64,000 nucleotides of DNA from Bacteroidales bacterium (lineage in GTDB: Bacteria > Bacteroidota > Bacteroidia > Bacteroidales > G3-4614): positions 62,001 through 126,000 of the forward strand of contig SUXK01000001.1 in assembly GCA_015061035.1 (NCBI GenBank), written 5' to 3'. The notes beneath the pieces were generated by a model that saw only the letters and a list, made by a program, of their open reading frames with translations, was not told the origin of the DNA and did not search any database. This document shows positions 1 to 8,484 of this stretch, one piece after another. The position numbers and the translations under genes were made by a program. Numbering within the stretch: the first letter of the stretch is position 1; each line of letters begins with the position of its first letter.

Positions 1-939
1 CGGAAGAAGTTCATCGCCCTTCTCAGGTATGACAATCCCATTATAAGATGCAAATGCTAAAAGCAAAATGCCAATACACAAGAATATCAAATTAACAGGG
101 ATAAATGCCACTCCATAAATATACATATTGCGTTGTGCCTCTTTTAAACTTTTGATAGTAAGGTTCTTTTGCATCATATCCTGGTCAAGCCCTGTCATAA
201 CAATAGTTATGAAAATACCACTAAGGAATTGCTTGAAGAAGTTCTGTTTTGAACCCCAGTCGTCAAAAACAAATATATTTGAGTGCTCGCTGTTTGTAAT
301 AAGAGATACGGTCTCGCCAAAGCCAATACCCATCTTTGACATAATGGCATAGATAATCAGCCCAGCCGCAGTAAGTAAAATAATGGTTTGTAAAGCATCA
401 GTTCTAACAATTGACCTTATACCTCCTTTGTTTGAGTATAACCAGATAAGGAATATAATTGATATTGTAGTAATCTCAAACGGAACGCCTAACTCATTAA
501 AAACCAAACTTTGCAGAATTAGAACCACTAAAAACAGACGAGCCGCCGCACCAGTTATTTTTGATATAATAAAAAATATTGCACCAGTTTTGTAACTCTT
601 TGCTCCAAATCGTTCATCAAGGTATTTGTAAATCGAAATCAGATTTAACTTGTAATATAGAGGTAAAAGAACTTTGGCGATAATGATATAGCCAACGGTA
701 AAACCAAGTACCATCTGCATATAGTTCATATCAATACTCTTTGGCATACCTGGTACCGACACAAAAGTAACCCCCGAAATTGATGTACCAATCATTCCGA
801 TAGCAACCAACCACCAAGGTGAGTTACCGTTGCCTCTGAAAAAAGCATCGTTACCACCCTTCTTTGCCGACAGTCGGGCAATAATAGTAAGCAAAGTAAA
901 GTAGCCTATAATGATAAACAATATTAAAATCCCATTCAT
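1..939 (-). CDS. Sodium:solute symporter (SSS family), N-terminal part
   Basis: Partial gene: the frame starts at ATG (complement of 937-939) and runs without a stop off the left edge, giving 313 codons. It is a polytopic inner-membrane protein with at least eight hydrophobic segments. TM1 (about residues 3-21) is followed by a short charged loop and the stretch NSPWWLVAIGMIGTSISG (39-56), typical of the sodium:solute symporter family; GLDQDMMQKNL around D252-Q253 also fits that family. The role would be Na+-coupled uptake of a small solute. The substrate (sugar, proline, sialic acid or other) cannot be read from this part. About 500 residues are usual, so over a third is missing. Its start faces away from pgi, so the two are divergently transcribed. 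Confidence 0.9.
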   Translation of the reverse strand, partial: MNGILILFIIIGYFTLLTIIARLSAKKGGNDAFFRGNGNSPWWLVAIGMIGTSISGVTFVSVPGMPKSIDMNYMQMVLGFTVGYIIIAKVLLPLYYKLNLISIYKYLDERFGAKSYKTGAIFFIISKITGAAARLFLVVLILQSLVFNELGVPFEITTISIIFLIWLYSNKGGIRSIVRTDALQTIILLTAAGLIIYAIMSKMGIGFGETVSLITNSEHSNIFVFDDWGSKQNFFKQFLSGIFITIVMTGLDQDMMQKNLTIKSLKEAQRNMYIYGVAFIPVNLIFLCIGILLLAFASYNGIVIPEKGDELLP

Positions 940-1048
940 TTATCTGCAATAATAAAAATTTTGTGCGAAGATATTGAAAAAACTTAGATGTTGTTTGATT
1001 TTATTTTGCAATATTAGGAAAAAAATATAAGAAAATTCAAACAACATC

Positions 1049-1079
1049 TTTGATTGTTAAATCAAAATAATTAATTTTG
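1049..1079 (+). promoter_or_regulatory. Bacteroidetes-type promoter of pgi
   Basis: TTTG at 1049-1052 and TAATTTTG at 1072-1079 are 19 bases apart, matching the -33 TTTG / -7 TAnnTTTG consensus of the Bacteroidetes housekeeping sigma factor. Transcription would start near 1085, leaving a leader of about 20 bases before the pgi ATG. Confidence 0.7.
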
Positions 1080-1103
1080 GCACATAATTAAAAAATAAAA
1101 GCA

Positions 1104-2411
1104 ATGAATACTATAAAATTAGAGTTAGAGAAGGCACTTGGAGCATCGGCTCAAGAGCAACTTCAAAAGATAGCCCCAGAGGTAGAGAAAGCAATAGAGA
1201 CACTCTATGCAGGTAATGGAGCAGGAAACGATTTCTTAGGATGGTTAAACCTCCCGGCAGAGATTGATCACAAGTTTTTAACCGATATTGAGACAACAGC
1301 AAACTCGCTACGCCGAAAATGTCGTTTTGTTGTAGTAATTGGTATTGGAGGAAGTTATCTTGGAGCAAAAGCAGTAATTGATGCACTATCAAGCACCTTT
1401 GCATGTTACGATGCAAATGCAAAAACTCAAGTGCTTTTTGCAGGACACAACATTGGTGAGGACTATTTGGCAGATATGCAGGAGTTCTTAAAAGATAAAG
1501 AGTTTGGTATAATTAATATCTCTAAATCAGGAACAACAACTGAGCCTGCAATTGCATTCCGTTTGTTAAAACAACAACTCGAAAATCAAGTAGGAAAAGG
1601 AGAGGCTCAACGCCGTATAGTAGCAATTACTGATGCTTCAAAAGGTGCATTGCGTACTTTGGCAGATAACGAAGGATACAAAACTTTTGTTATCCCCGAT
1701 AATGTAGGAGGACGTTTCTCTGTTCTTACTCCCGTAGGACTATTGCCAATAGCAGTGGCAGGATTCGATATCCGTGTTCTTGTAGCAGGAGCGCAAAATA
1801 TGATGCAACAATGTAAAACTGCTCCATTTGAAAGCAACATTGCAGCACAATATGCAGCAGCACGTAACATCCTATATCGCGATGGTAAAAAAATAGAGAT
1901 ATTGGCAAACTTCAATCCTAAACTACACTACCTTGCAGAGTGGTGGAAACAACTCTACGGAGAGAGCGAAGGAAAAGAGGGTAAAGGAATATTCCCTGCA
2001 TCAGTTGACTTTACAACAGACCTTCACTCAATGGGACAATGGATACAAGAGGGAGAGCGTACAATCTTTGAAACAGTAATCTCAGTAGAGAACGTTAACA
2101 ATACATTGGTAATACCAACCGACAAAGAAGACCTTGATGGTTTGAATTACTTGGCAGGAAAACGAGTTGACTATGTAAACAAAATGGCAGAGTTGGGAAC
2201 ACAAATGGCTCACGTGGATGGCGGTGTACCTAACATTCGCATAGTAATACCCGCAGTACGCGAGAACTGTTTAGGGGCATTAATCTACTTCTTCGAAGCC
2301 GCATGTGCGATAAGTGGTTATACATTAGGAGTGAATCCATTTAATCAACCGGGAGTAGAGGCATACAAGAAGAATATGTTCCGTCTATTGGAGAAACCCG
2401 GAGTAAAATAG
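1104..2411 (+). CDS. pgi: Glucose-6-phosphate isomerase
   Basis: Cytoplasmic enzyme interconverting glucose-6-phosphate and fructose-6-phosphate. The 435 residues match the shorter bacterial/Bacteroidetes form of the family. Visible landmarks are the phosphosugar-binding GIGGSYLG near residues 80-87, [10 protein letters not shown] near 140-149, the family signature [14 protein letters not shown] near 202-215, the catalytic-region [12 protein letters not shown] near 290-300, and [12 protein letters not shown] near 411-422. The ATG start sits just behind a well-formed promoter and the gene is followed by a strong hairpin terminator, so it is probably monocistronic. It supplies the central sugar phosphate step used by the galactose and pentose phosphate genes elsewhere in the window. 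Confidence 0.97.
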   Translation: MNTIKLELEKALGASAQEQLQKIAPEVEKAIETLYAGNGAGNDFLGWLNLPAEIDHKFLTDIETTANSLRRKCRFVVVIGIGGSYLGAKAVIDALSSTFACYDANAKTQVLFAGHNIGEDYLADMQEFLKDKEFGIINISKSGTTTEPAIAFRLLKQQLENQVGKGEAQRRIVAITDASKGALRTLADNEGYKTFVIPDNVGGRFSVLTPVGLLPIAVAGFDIRVLVAGAQNMMQQCKTAPFESNIAAQYAAARNILYRDGKKIEILANFNPKLHYLAEWWKQLYGESEGKEGKGIFPASVDFTTDLHSMGQWIQEGERTIFETVISVENVNNTLVIPTDKEDLDGLNYLAGKRVDYVNKMAELGTQMAHVDGGVPNIRIVIPAVRENCLGALIYFFEAACAISGYTLGVNPFNQPGVEAYKKNMFRLLEKPGVK

Positions 2412-2437
2412 CAGATTACATCATATAATAACACAAA

Positions 2438-2473
2438 GAAAGGGGTTGCACTGAAAAAGTGTAACCCCTTTTT
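2438..2473 (+). terminator. Rho-independent terminator after pgi
   Basis: A 13-base arm starting at 2439 pairs with an arm ending near 2473 around a TGAAAAA loop, with a run of five T. Bases 2441-2464 recur exactly at 8291-8314, downstream of the second surface-protein gene. Confidence 0.85.
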
Positions 2474-2629
2474 GTAATTGTTTTAAAGAGACAAATGACT
2501 CACAAGAATGACTCAAATAATAAATATTGTTAATTTTTTTTAGAAAAAGCGATTGAAATTCAGAAAATATATCTAAATTTATTTTTTAAACAAGTTAAAA
2601 TACATTATACTAATTTAAAATTATATTTT

Positions 2630-5164
2630 ATGAAGAAATTTTTACTTTTTGTAGTAGCATTTTTGTTTGTAGCAGCAAACTCTTATGCTGATTATTGTAC
2701 TGGAACAGCACCAAACAGTGGAGGAGGTAACTACTATGCAATTAACAAAATTGTTGCAAAAGTTAATGGAGCAGAAGCCTTTACATGGAATAGTGATGGG
2801 GCTAATTTGCAAGACGCTTCATCAACATGTTCAATGGAGATTAATGCAGGAGATGTGCTAACTTTTGTTATGAGTTCAATTACAAGTGAGGGCGGAAAAC
2901 ACTCTCAATGGGGACAAACAATCTTGTATTTTGACTGGAATCAAAATCAAGACTGGACCGATTCAGGTGAGAAATACGTAGTTTACACAAACCCCGGAAC
3001 AGCACAAGTAGGAATAGAATATTCGGTTACAGTACCATCAACTTTTGTATGGAATTCTACTGAGTTAAAATTCAGAATGAATTCAGGAGAGGCTCCACAA
3101 CATAATTCATATGGAGAGGCAACTCCATGTCAAGCATTGTCTCGCGGTTTGATGGCTACATTCAAGGCCACAGCACCCGTTGCAGTTGCTGAACGTACAA
3201 TTAAATTCCAAGTTTCTCCTGCTGGAGCAGGAACATTGTCTAATTATCAAGAGACATCAACAGTTGCTATCTCGTCTGTTGCAACAGCGAATGAGGGTTT
3301 TGAGTTCGTAAATTGGACATTAAATGGCGAGGAAGTAACAACTTCAACAACAGTTACCGATAACACAGAAGGAGATAAAACATATGTGGCTAATTTCCAA
3401 AGAGATCCCAAATTAGACCGCTCAGGATGGACAGTTACAGCATCATCGCAAGAGTCATCAGGAGAAGGAGCAGGAAACGGAATTGCTTCATGTATTATAG
3501 ATGGAAACAATTCAACATTTTGGCACTCACAATGGAGTGGCTCAGAGCCTGGATACCCCCACTGGTTTATGATTGATATGAAAGAGGTAAAATCATTTGA
3601 TGAGTTTGAATATGTTTCAAGAGGAAATGGTACTTCTGATGATGGCACAAACAATGGTAACATTCTTAACTATGTGTTGTATGTAAGCGATACTGAAATA
3701 GATCCTAACAATCTTGATGCTGCAACAAAAGTTACAGAGGGAAGATTTACTTATGATGGAACTTCTAACTCTCATAAAGTTGCTGTAACACCAGCAGAGG
3801 GACGCTATGTAATGCTATATGCAACAGGTCAATCGGCAAATGGTAGAGTAAATGCCTCTTGTACTGAGTTCTATTTGTATTCAAGTTCATATACAGTGTC
3901 AGTGTCATCATCTGATGCAACAATGGGAACAGCATATATTGGAACAGAAGGAACAACATCTGCTTCATGTGCATCAGACGGAACAGAAACAGTAACTCTA
4001 ACTGCAATCCCAACTGAAGGCTACCAATTTGCAAACTGGACATTGAATGGAGTGATTGTATCAACAGATGCAGTATATACAACAACAGCGGTAACAGAGA
4101 GTCGTGAGTATGTGGCAAACTTTGAGTTCAAACCAGTAGAGCCACGTACAGTAAAAGTTGCATCAAACGATAAAACAAAAGGATACGCAGTATTTGTTTC
4201 TCCAATGCCTGAGGGAACAGCAACTGATGTAACAACAGGTGAGATAGTAACAGTAAAGGCTATTTCACAAACAACAAACGATGTATTTATAAACTGGACA
4301 ATCAATGGCGAGGTTGTATCAACAGAAGAGACATATAACTATGCAGGAGCAGAGGCAGTAACAATACAAGCAAACTTTGCAACATTATATCCCGTGAACA
4401 TTGCATCTTCAACAGGAGGCGAAATAAAAGTAAAACAAGGCGCAACCTCAATTGATAGTGGAAATAGAGTGGCAGAGGGCTCAATAATAACAATTACCGT
4501 AGAGGGAAAAAACAATCAATGGGTTAAGACATTGATGATAAATGGAGAAAATGTATTGCCAAGTTCACAAGAGAAGAAATACACAACACAAGTAACAGTA
4601 AATGGCGAAACCAATATTGTCGCAACATTCGGAGCCCCTGCAATGATATTGACATACGAATATACAGGAGGTGGTTACATAGAGGTATGGAGTAGCGATT
4701 CATACAACGAAGGTGATGAGGAGACCTTCCCAGTAATTCCAGCAGGAGATCAATATGCGATGAGTGACGAAATAGAAGGTGATGGAGTTTGTATCTTCAT
4801 ATATCCACAAGCAGGAGAGGAGTTGTTATCATTAACAATCAATGGCGAAGATCATGACTTTGCCGCAGACTTGGAAGAGTATGGAGATATCTTCTATGAG
4901 CCAACTGAACCACTACATATTGAAGCCGAGTTTTCAGGAGTATGGAATTCAGTAGAGACATCGGAGGTTGCAGAGACAACAATCTATGCAATAGTAGATG
5001 GAGTACAAGTTGAGGTACTCGAAGCAACAAACGTAGAGGTTTACTCAATAGCAGGAACATTGGTAGCCGAGAAGGTAATTTCAGGAGCATCAACAATTGC
5101 TCTTGCAAAAGGCGTTTACATTGTAAAAGCAGCAGATAAAGTAACTAAGGTGGTTGTAAAATAA
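2630..5164 (+). CDS. T9SS-secreted multidomain surface protein: GEVED, B-repeats, discoidin
   Basis: 844-residue secreted protein, the first of three tandem paralogs. Modules in order: signal peptide 1-20 (MKKFLLFVVAFLFVAANSYA); a GEVED-like beta domain at about 25-185 with the acidic LYFDWNQNQDWTDSGE loop; an InlB-type B-repeat at about 195-258 with the FVNWT / YVANF pattern; a discoidin (F5/8 type C) domain at about 260-420 containing SCIIDGNNSTFWHSQW; three further B-repeats at about 421-665; a shared C-terminal module at about 671-770; and a type A-like T9SS sorting tail at 772-844 ending KVTKVVVK. By family knowledge it would cross the outer membrane through T9SS and be attached to or released from the surface, with the discoidin domain binding glycans or protein. 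The ligand is unknown. No catalytic domain is visible. The discoidin segment is almost identical in DNA to one in the third paralog. Confidence 0.85.
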   Translation: MKKFLLFVVAFLFVAANSYADYCTGTAPNSGGGNYYAINKIVAKVNGAEAFTWNSDGANLQDASSTCSMEINAGDVLTFVMSSITSEGGKHSQWGQTILYFDWNQNQDWTDSGEKYVVYTNPGTAQVGIEYSVTVPSTFVWNSTELKFRMNSGEAPQHNSYGEATPCQALSRGLMATFKATAPVAVAERTIKFQVSPAGAGTLSNYQETSTVAISSVATANEGFEFVNWTLNGEEVTTSTTVTDNTEGDKTYVANFQRDPKLDRSGWTVTASSQESSGEGAGNGIASCIIDGNNSTFWHSQWSGSEPGYPHWFMIDMKEVKSFDEFEYVSRGNGTSDDGTNNGNILNYVLYVSDTEIDPNNLDAATKVTEGRFTYDGTSNSHKVAVTPAEGRYVMLYATGQSANGRVNASCTEFYLYSSSYTVSVSSSDATMGTAYIGTEGTTSASCASDGTETVTLTAIPTEGYQFANWTLNGVIVSTDAVYTTTAVTESREYVANFEFKPVEPRTVKVASNDKTKGYAVFVSPMPEGTATDVTTGEIVTVKAISQTTNDVFINWTINGEVVSTEETYNYAGAEAVTIQANFATLYPVNIASSTGGEIKVKQGATSIDSGNRVAEGSIITITVEGKNNQWVKTLMINGENVLPSSQEKKYTTQVTVNGETNIVATFGAPAMILTYEYTGGGYIEVWSSDSYNEGDEETFPVIPAGDQYAMSDEIEGDGVCIFIYPQAGEELLSLTINGEDHDFAADLEEYGDIFYEPTEPLHIEAEFSGVWNSVETSEVAETTIYAIVDGVQVEVLEATNVEVYSIAGTLVAEKVISGASTIALAKGVYIVKAADKVTKVVVK
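3401..3892 (+). repeat. Dispersed DNA repeat, copy 1 (discoidin module)
   Basis: About 490 bases encoding the discoidin module of the first surface protein align without gaps to 11230-11721 in the third, at a constant offset of 7829 bases. Many blocks are identical over tens of bases, including silent positions. This is far closer than the rest of the two genes and suggests recent duplication or gene conversion of one exchangeable module. Confidence 0.9.
5041..5164 (+). repeat. Dispersed DNA repeat, copy 1 (sorting-tail coding end)
   Basis: The last 124 bases of this gene, which encode the end of the sorting tail, are nearly identical to 8137-8260 at the end of the next gene. Similarity resumes downstream of the stop, with a shared AATTAGTTACTAACCATAAT block and a related terminator hairpin. 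Confidence 0.85.
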
Positions 5165-5230
5165 TTAGGAATTAAAACATTATTAATAAAATTCATATCC
5201 TATTAAAAATTAGTTACTAACCATAATCTA

Positions 5231-5264
5231 ATAGGGGTTGCGCTTAAGTGTAACCCCTATTTTA
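5231..5264 (+). terminator. Rho-independent terminator after surface-protein gene 1
   Basis: Near-perfect inverted repeat: ATAGGGGTTGCGCTT at 5231-5245 pairs with the complementary arm at 5246-5260, with two G-U pairs, followed by TTTTA. Related to the hairpins at 2438 and 8289. Confidence 0.8.
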
Positions 5265-5455
5265 TTCTCCAAATTAGACTGAATAGTCTAATTGAATATG
5301 ATAGTCAACAAACCAATGAATATTAAAAAGAAGTTCTCTATTCTATTCCTAATGATTCGAATCTTCAAAGAATATATATAAGAGTCCCTAATAAAAAAAA
5401 TATTATTTTTTTAGCAAAAAATGAAAAATGATGTAATTTTTTTAAGAAAAATAGT

Positions 5456-5463
5456 TATATTTG
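5456..5463 (+). promoter_or_regulatory. Candidate -7 element for surface-protein gene 2
   Basis: TATATTTG matches the Bacteroidetes TAnnTTTG -7 element, 43 bases before the ATG. No clear TTTG lies at the right distance upstream, so this is a partial match. Confidence 0.5.
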
Positions 5464-5506
5464 TCTCGTTATTAGAATTAATTTATTAACCTAAAATAAT
5501 TAAAGT

Positions 5507-8260
5507 ATGAAGAAAATTTTACTTTTTACTTTGGTATTATCTTTATTAATACCATTTGGTGTAAAAGCACAAGTTGCTGCAGACCAATTACCCACAGGTT
5601 ATTGTACCATAAATACAAAACTACCTAACTGGGCAGATGCATGGTCACATGCAATCAGTAATTTTCAAATTGCTGTAAATGGAGAAACCGTAGCATCGCA
5701 AGGAGCACCATCTTCAAAGTTTAATAACCTTACAAGTTCTATTGTATTTAATGCTGCACAAGGAGATGAGGTTACTATAACTTTTACAAATGGAGGATGG
5801 TCTTATAATGTATGGGCTGGTTTTGACTGGGATAGAGACGGAAACTTTGATGAAGTTATTGCCGCTTATCCTGAGGAGACAGGTCGTGGACAAACTGAAT
5901 TTACAGAGGATCAAGGAACAATAACCGTAACTGTTCCAGATAATGCTGAGATTGGTAAATCAGTAGTACGTATATTGTCAGATGGACAATGTACTGATGC
6001 TTGGGATCCTATTACAGCACCATTGTGTGGAACTCACGGAGCAGGTGCAATTGGATATGCTGGAGTATATTACGATGTTGCAATCAATGTTGAGGAGGGA
6101 GCGTTTACAGGAAATGTATTCACTGTTTCGGCAACAAGTGCTGATGCAACAATGGGAACAGCAGAGGCTTCATCAACAGAGGTAAACGAGGGTAGAACAG
6201 TAACCTTGACAGCAACACCTGCTTATGGTTATGGTTTTGTAAATTGGACAGTTGCTGGCGTTGAGGTTTCAACCGAGAACCCATACAAACCAACAATTAC
6301 AGCAAATACTGACTTTGTCGCTAATTTTGAGGAATTACCTATGTGTACAGTAACAGTTACATCTTCTGATGCAACAAAAGGAAGTGTTGAAACATCTGCT
6401 ACAAGGGTACCACAAGGAGAGTATGTAACAATTACAGCAACACCACAACCAGGTAATATATTTATAAATTGGTCAGTAAATGGTTCTATTGTTTCAACAG
6501 AAAATCCATTTAATGTGCCTATAAATGCAGATACTGAGTTTGTTGCAAACTTTGAGGAGTCTGCAATAGTAATAGGAAAAGAGTATCGCATTAAAGATGT
6601 TGCTACAAACCAATACATAACTGCATTTAATACAGACGCTCATGCAACAGGACCTAATGGTGGTGTAGGAACATCTGCCTTTGCAGAAAATGATAATCAA
6701 ATTATGATTTTTGAGGAGAGCGGAGCAAACTACAAGATAAAAACAAAGAGTGGTTACTATATCTATGCTCAATCATGGAATGTTGATGCATTATCTTCTC
6801 AATCAACAGAGTTCAAACTTATTGAGAATGGCTCAGGCTATTACATGCAAGTATATAATACCAATAAAGGTAATGCTTGGTACTATGTAAAGAATGAGAA
6901 TGTAAGTGGAACATATTATTTGTTTGGCGATGCTGCTATTGGTGCTGCTGCAACTTGGGTATTAGAGCCATTGACACCGATATATACCATAACTCTTAGT
7001 GTAACACCTGCTGACGGAGGTGAGGCAACAGCATCGTTGTATTCAGTAGAGGAGGGAAGCACTACAACTCTAACAGCAACTCCCGCTGAAGGTTATGAAT
7101 TTGTTAACTGGACACTTGCTGGCGTTGAGGTATCAACAGATGCAGTATATACAACAACAGCGGTAACAGAGAGTCGTGAGTATGTTGCGAACTTCAAGTT
7201 CAAACCAGTAGAGCCTCGTGAGGTAAGAGTTGCATCAAGCAACAGTGCAAAAGGTTATGCAACAATAATTTCTCCAGCACCTTCAGGAACAGAGCCTTCA
7301 GTAACAACAGGAGAGATGGTAACCGTTAAAGCCTTTACAAACGGATCAGATAACTTCTTTGTAAATTGGACAATCAATGAAGTGATTGTAGGAACAGAAG
7401 AGACATATACTTATGTAGGAGAAGAGGCTGTAACAATTCAAGCAAACTTTGTATCAAAATATTTGATAACAATCAATAATGTTACAGGAGGAAGAATAAA
7501 TGTAACATCTGGATCTTCTCAAATCTCTTCAGGAGACAGAGTTCAAGAGGGAGAAGCCATAACAATTACAGTAAAAGAGGATACCTACAAAGAGTTGAAA
7601 AAATTAATAGTAAACGGAGTAGATGTATATGCTCAATATAAATCAACAAAATCATATACAACAACCGTAACTTCAGCAATGACAATTACTGCCGAGTATG
7701 GAACTCCAGCATGTACTCTTACTTGGGAACATACAGGAGATGGATATATTGAAGTTTGGACAACAGATACATACGAAACAGATGGTGCTGATTGGGCAGA
7801 ACCAGCAGGAGATCAATACTCAATGTTTGATGAGGCACCTTTTAATAGTAATATAGCAATCTTCGTGTTCCCAGGACGAGAGCCATTATCATCTGAAAAT
7901 TCACATAAATTGTTATCATTGACAATCAATGACGAAGAAATTGATTTGAGTGAAGATGGAGATCTAATGATGTATGGTGATGTCTTTATTGAAAATATAA
8001 TAGGTCCTCAACACATTGTAGCAGAGTTTAAAGGAGTATGGGATTCAGTTGAGAGTGCAGAGGTAGCAGAGACTACAATCTATGCCGTAGCAGAAGGCGT
8101 ACAAGTTGAGGTGACAGAGCCAACAACAGTATCAGTTTACTCAATAGCAGGAACATTGGTTGCAGAGAAAGTAATCTCAGGAACATCAACAATTGCTCTT
8201 GCAAAAGGTGTTTACATTGTAAAAGCAGCAGATAAAGTAACTAAGGTTATTGTGAAATAA
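5507..8260 (+). CDS. T9SS-secreted multidomain surface protein: GEVED, B-repeats, beta-trefoil-like
   Basis: 917-residue secreted protein, second of three tandem paralogs. Modules in order: signal peptide about 1-22 (MKKILLFTLVLSLLIPFGVKA); GEVED-like domain about 30-195 with the acidic FDWDRDGNFDE loop; two B-repeats about 200-350; an insertion at about 354-490 whose repeated patterns (YITAFNT, GYYIYAQSW, WYYVKNENVSGTYYLF) look like a ricin-type beta-trefoil; three B-repeats about 492-730; the C-terminal module shared with both neighbours about 734-845; and a sorting tail 846-917 ending KVTKVIVK. It lacks the discoidin domain of gene 1 and carries the trefoil-like domain instead. The likely role is surface binding of carbohydrate or host material; the ligand is unknown. 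It has its own promoter-like sequence and terminator. Confidence 0.83.
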   Translation: MKKILLFTLVLSLLIPFGVKAQVAADQLPTGYCTINTKLPNWADAWSHAISNFQIAVNGETVASQGAPSSKFNNLTSSIVFNAAQGDEVTITFTNGGWSYNVWAGFDWDRDGNFDEVIAAYPEETGRGQTEFTEDQGTITVTVPDNAEIGKSVVRILSDGQCTDAWDPITAPLCGTHGAGAIGYAGVYYDVAINVEEGAFTGNVFTVSATSADATMGTAEASSTEVNEGRTVTLTATPAYGYGFVNWTVAGVEVSTENPYKPTITANTDFVANFEELPMCTVTVTSSDATKGSVETSATRVPQGEYVTITATPQPGNIFINWSVNGSIVSTENPFNVPINADTEFVANFEESAIVIGKEYRIKDVATNQYITAFNTDAHATGPNGGVGTSAFAENDNQIMIFEESGANYKIKTKSGYYIYAQSWNVDALSSQSTEFKLIENGSGYYMQVYNTNKGNAWYYVKNENVSGTYYLFGDAAIGAAATWVLEPLTPIYTITLSVTPADGGEATASLYSVEEGSTTTLTATPAEGYEFVNWTLAGVEVSTDAVYTTTAVTESREYVANFKFKPVEPREVRVASSNSAKGYATIISPAPSGTEPSVTTGEMVTVKAFTNGSDNFFVNWTINEVIVGTEETYTYVGEEAVTIQANFVSKYLITINNVTGGRINVTSGSSQISSGDRVQEGEAITITVKEDTYKELKKLIVNGVDVYAQYKSTKSYTTTVTSAMTITAEYGTPACTLTWEHTGDGYIEVWTTDTYETDGADWAEPAGDQYSMFDEAPFNSNIAIFVFPGREPLSSENSHKLLSLTINDEEIDLSEDGDLMMYGDVFIENIIGPQHIVAEFKGVWDSVESAEVAETTIYAVAEGVQVEVTEPTTVSVYSIAGTLVAEKVISGTSTIALAKGVYIVKAADKVTKVIVK
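8137..8260 (+). repeat. Dispersed DNA repeat, copy 2 (sorting-tail coding end)
   Basis: Second copy of the near-identical gene end at 5041-5164. The two 3' regions differ mainly by about 39 extra bases after the stop codon in the first copy. Confidence 0.85.
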
Positions 8261-8288
8261 TTAAAAATTAGTTACTAACCATAATCCA

Positions 8289-8328
8289 ATAGGGGTTGCA
8301 CTGAAAAAGTGTAATCCCTATTTTTTTC
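8289..8328 (+). terminator. Rho-independent terminator after surface-protein gene 2
   Basis: AATAGGGGTTGCAC pairs with GTGTAATCCCTATT around TGAAAAA, followed by a run of T. It shares 24 exact bases with the pgi terminator at 2441-2464. Confidence 0.85.
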
Positions 8329-8396
8329 TCAAATTAGTCTGATTAGCCCAATTACTCTAATTGAACATTAATATCATATAACAAACTATTAAAACC

Positions 8397-8427
8397 TTTA
8401 ATAATTCAATAAAATTGTCTATTTTTG
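8397..8427 (+). promoter_or_regulatory. Bacteroidetes-type promoter of surface-protein gene 3
   Basis: TTTA at 8397-8400 and TATTTTTG at 8420-8427 are separated by 19 bases. The predicted leader is about 50 bases. Confidence 0.6.
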
Positions 8428-8484
8428 CAAAACGAATGTTTTTGTGCATAAACTATTAACCTTATATTAATCAATTAAATAATT

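Larger units (their letters stand above)
5165..5506. other. 342-base intergenic region between surface-protein genes 1 and 2
   Basis: Holds the terminator of the upstream gene (5231-5264), then an AT-rich stretch with poly-A and poly-T runs around 5393-5446, and a promoter-like TATATTTG at 5456-5463. No convincing small open reading frame or RNA gene was seen. Confidence 0.7.

Noticed and set aside
3765-5108. Minus-strand open frames inside surface-protein gene 1 (for instance 3765-4118, 4302-4493, 4839-5108)
   Set aside because: They are leucine/glutamine-rich antisense frames caused by CAA/ACA-rich codons on the plus strand, without start context or family resemblance.
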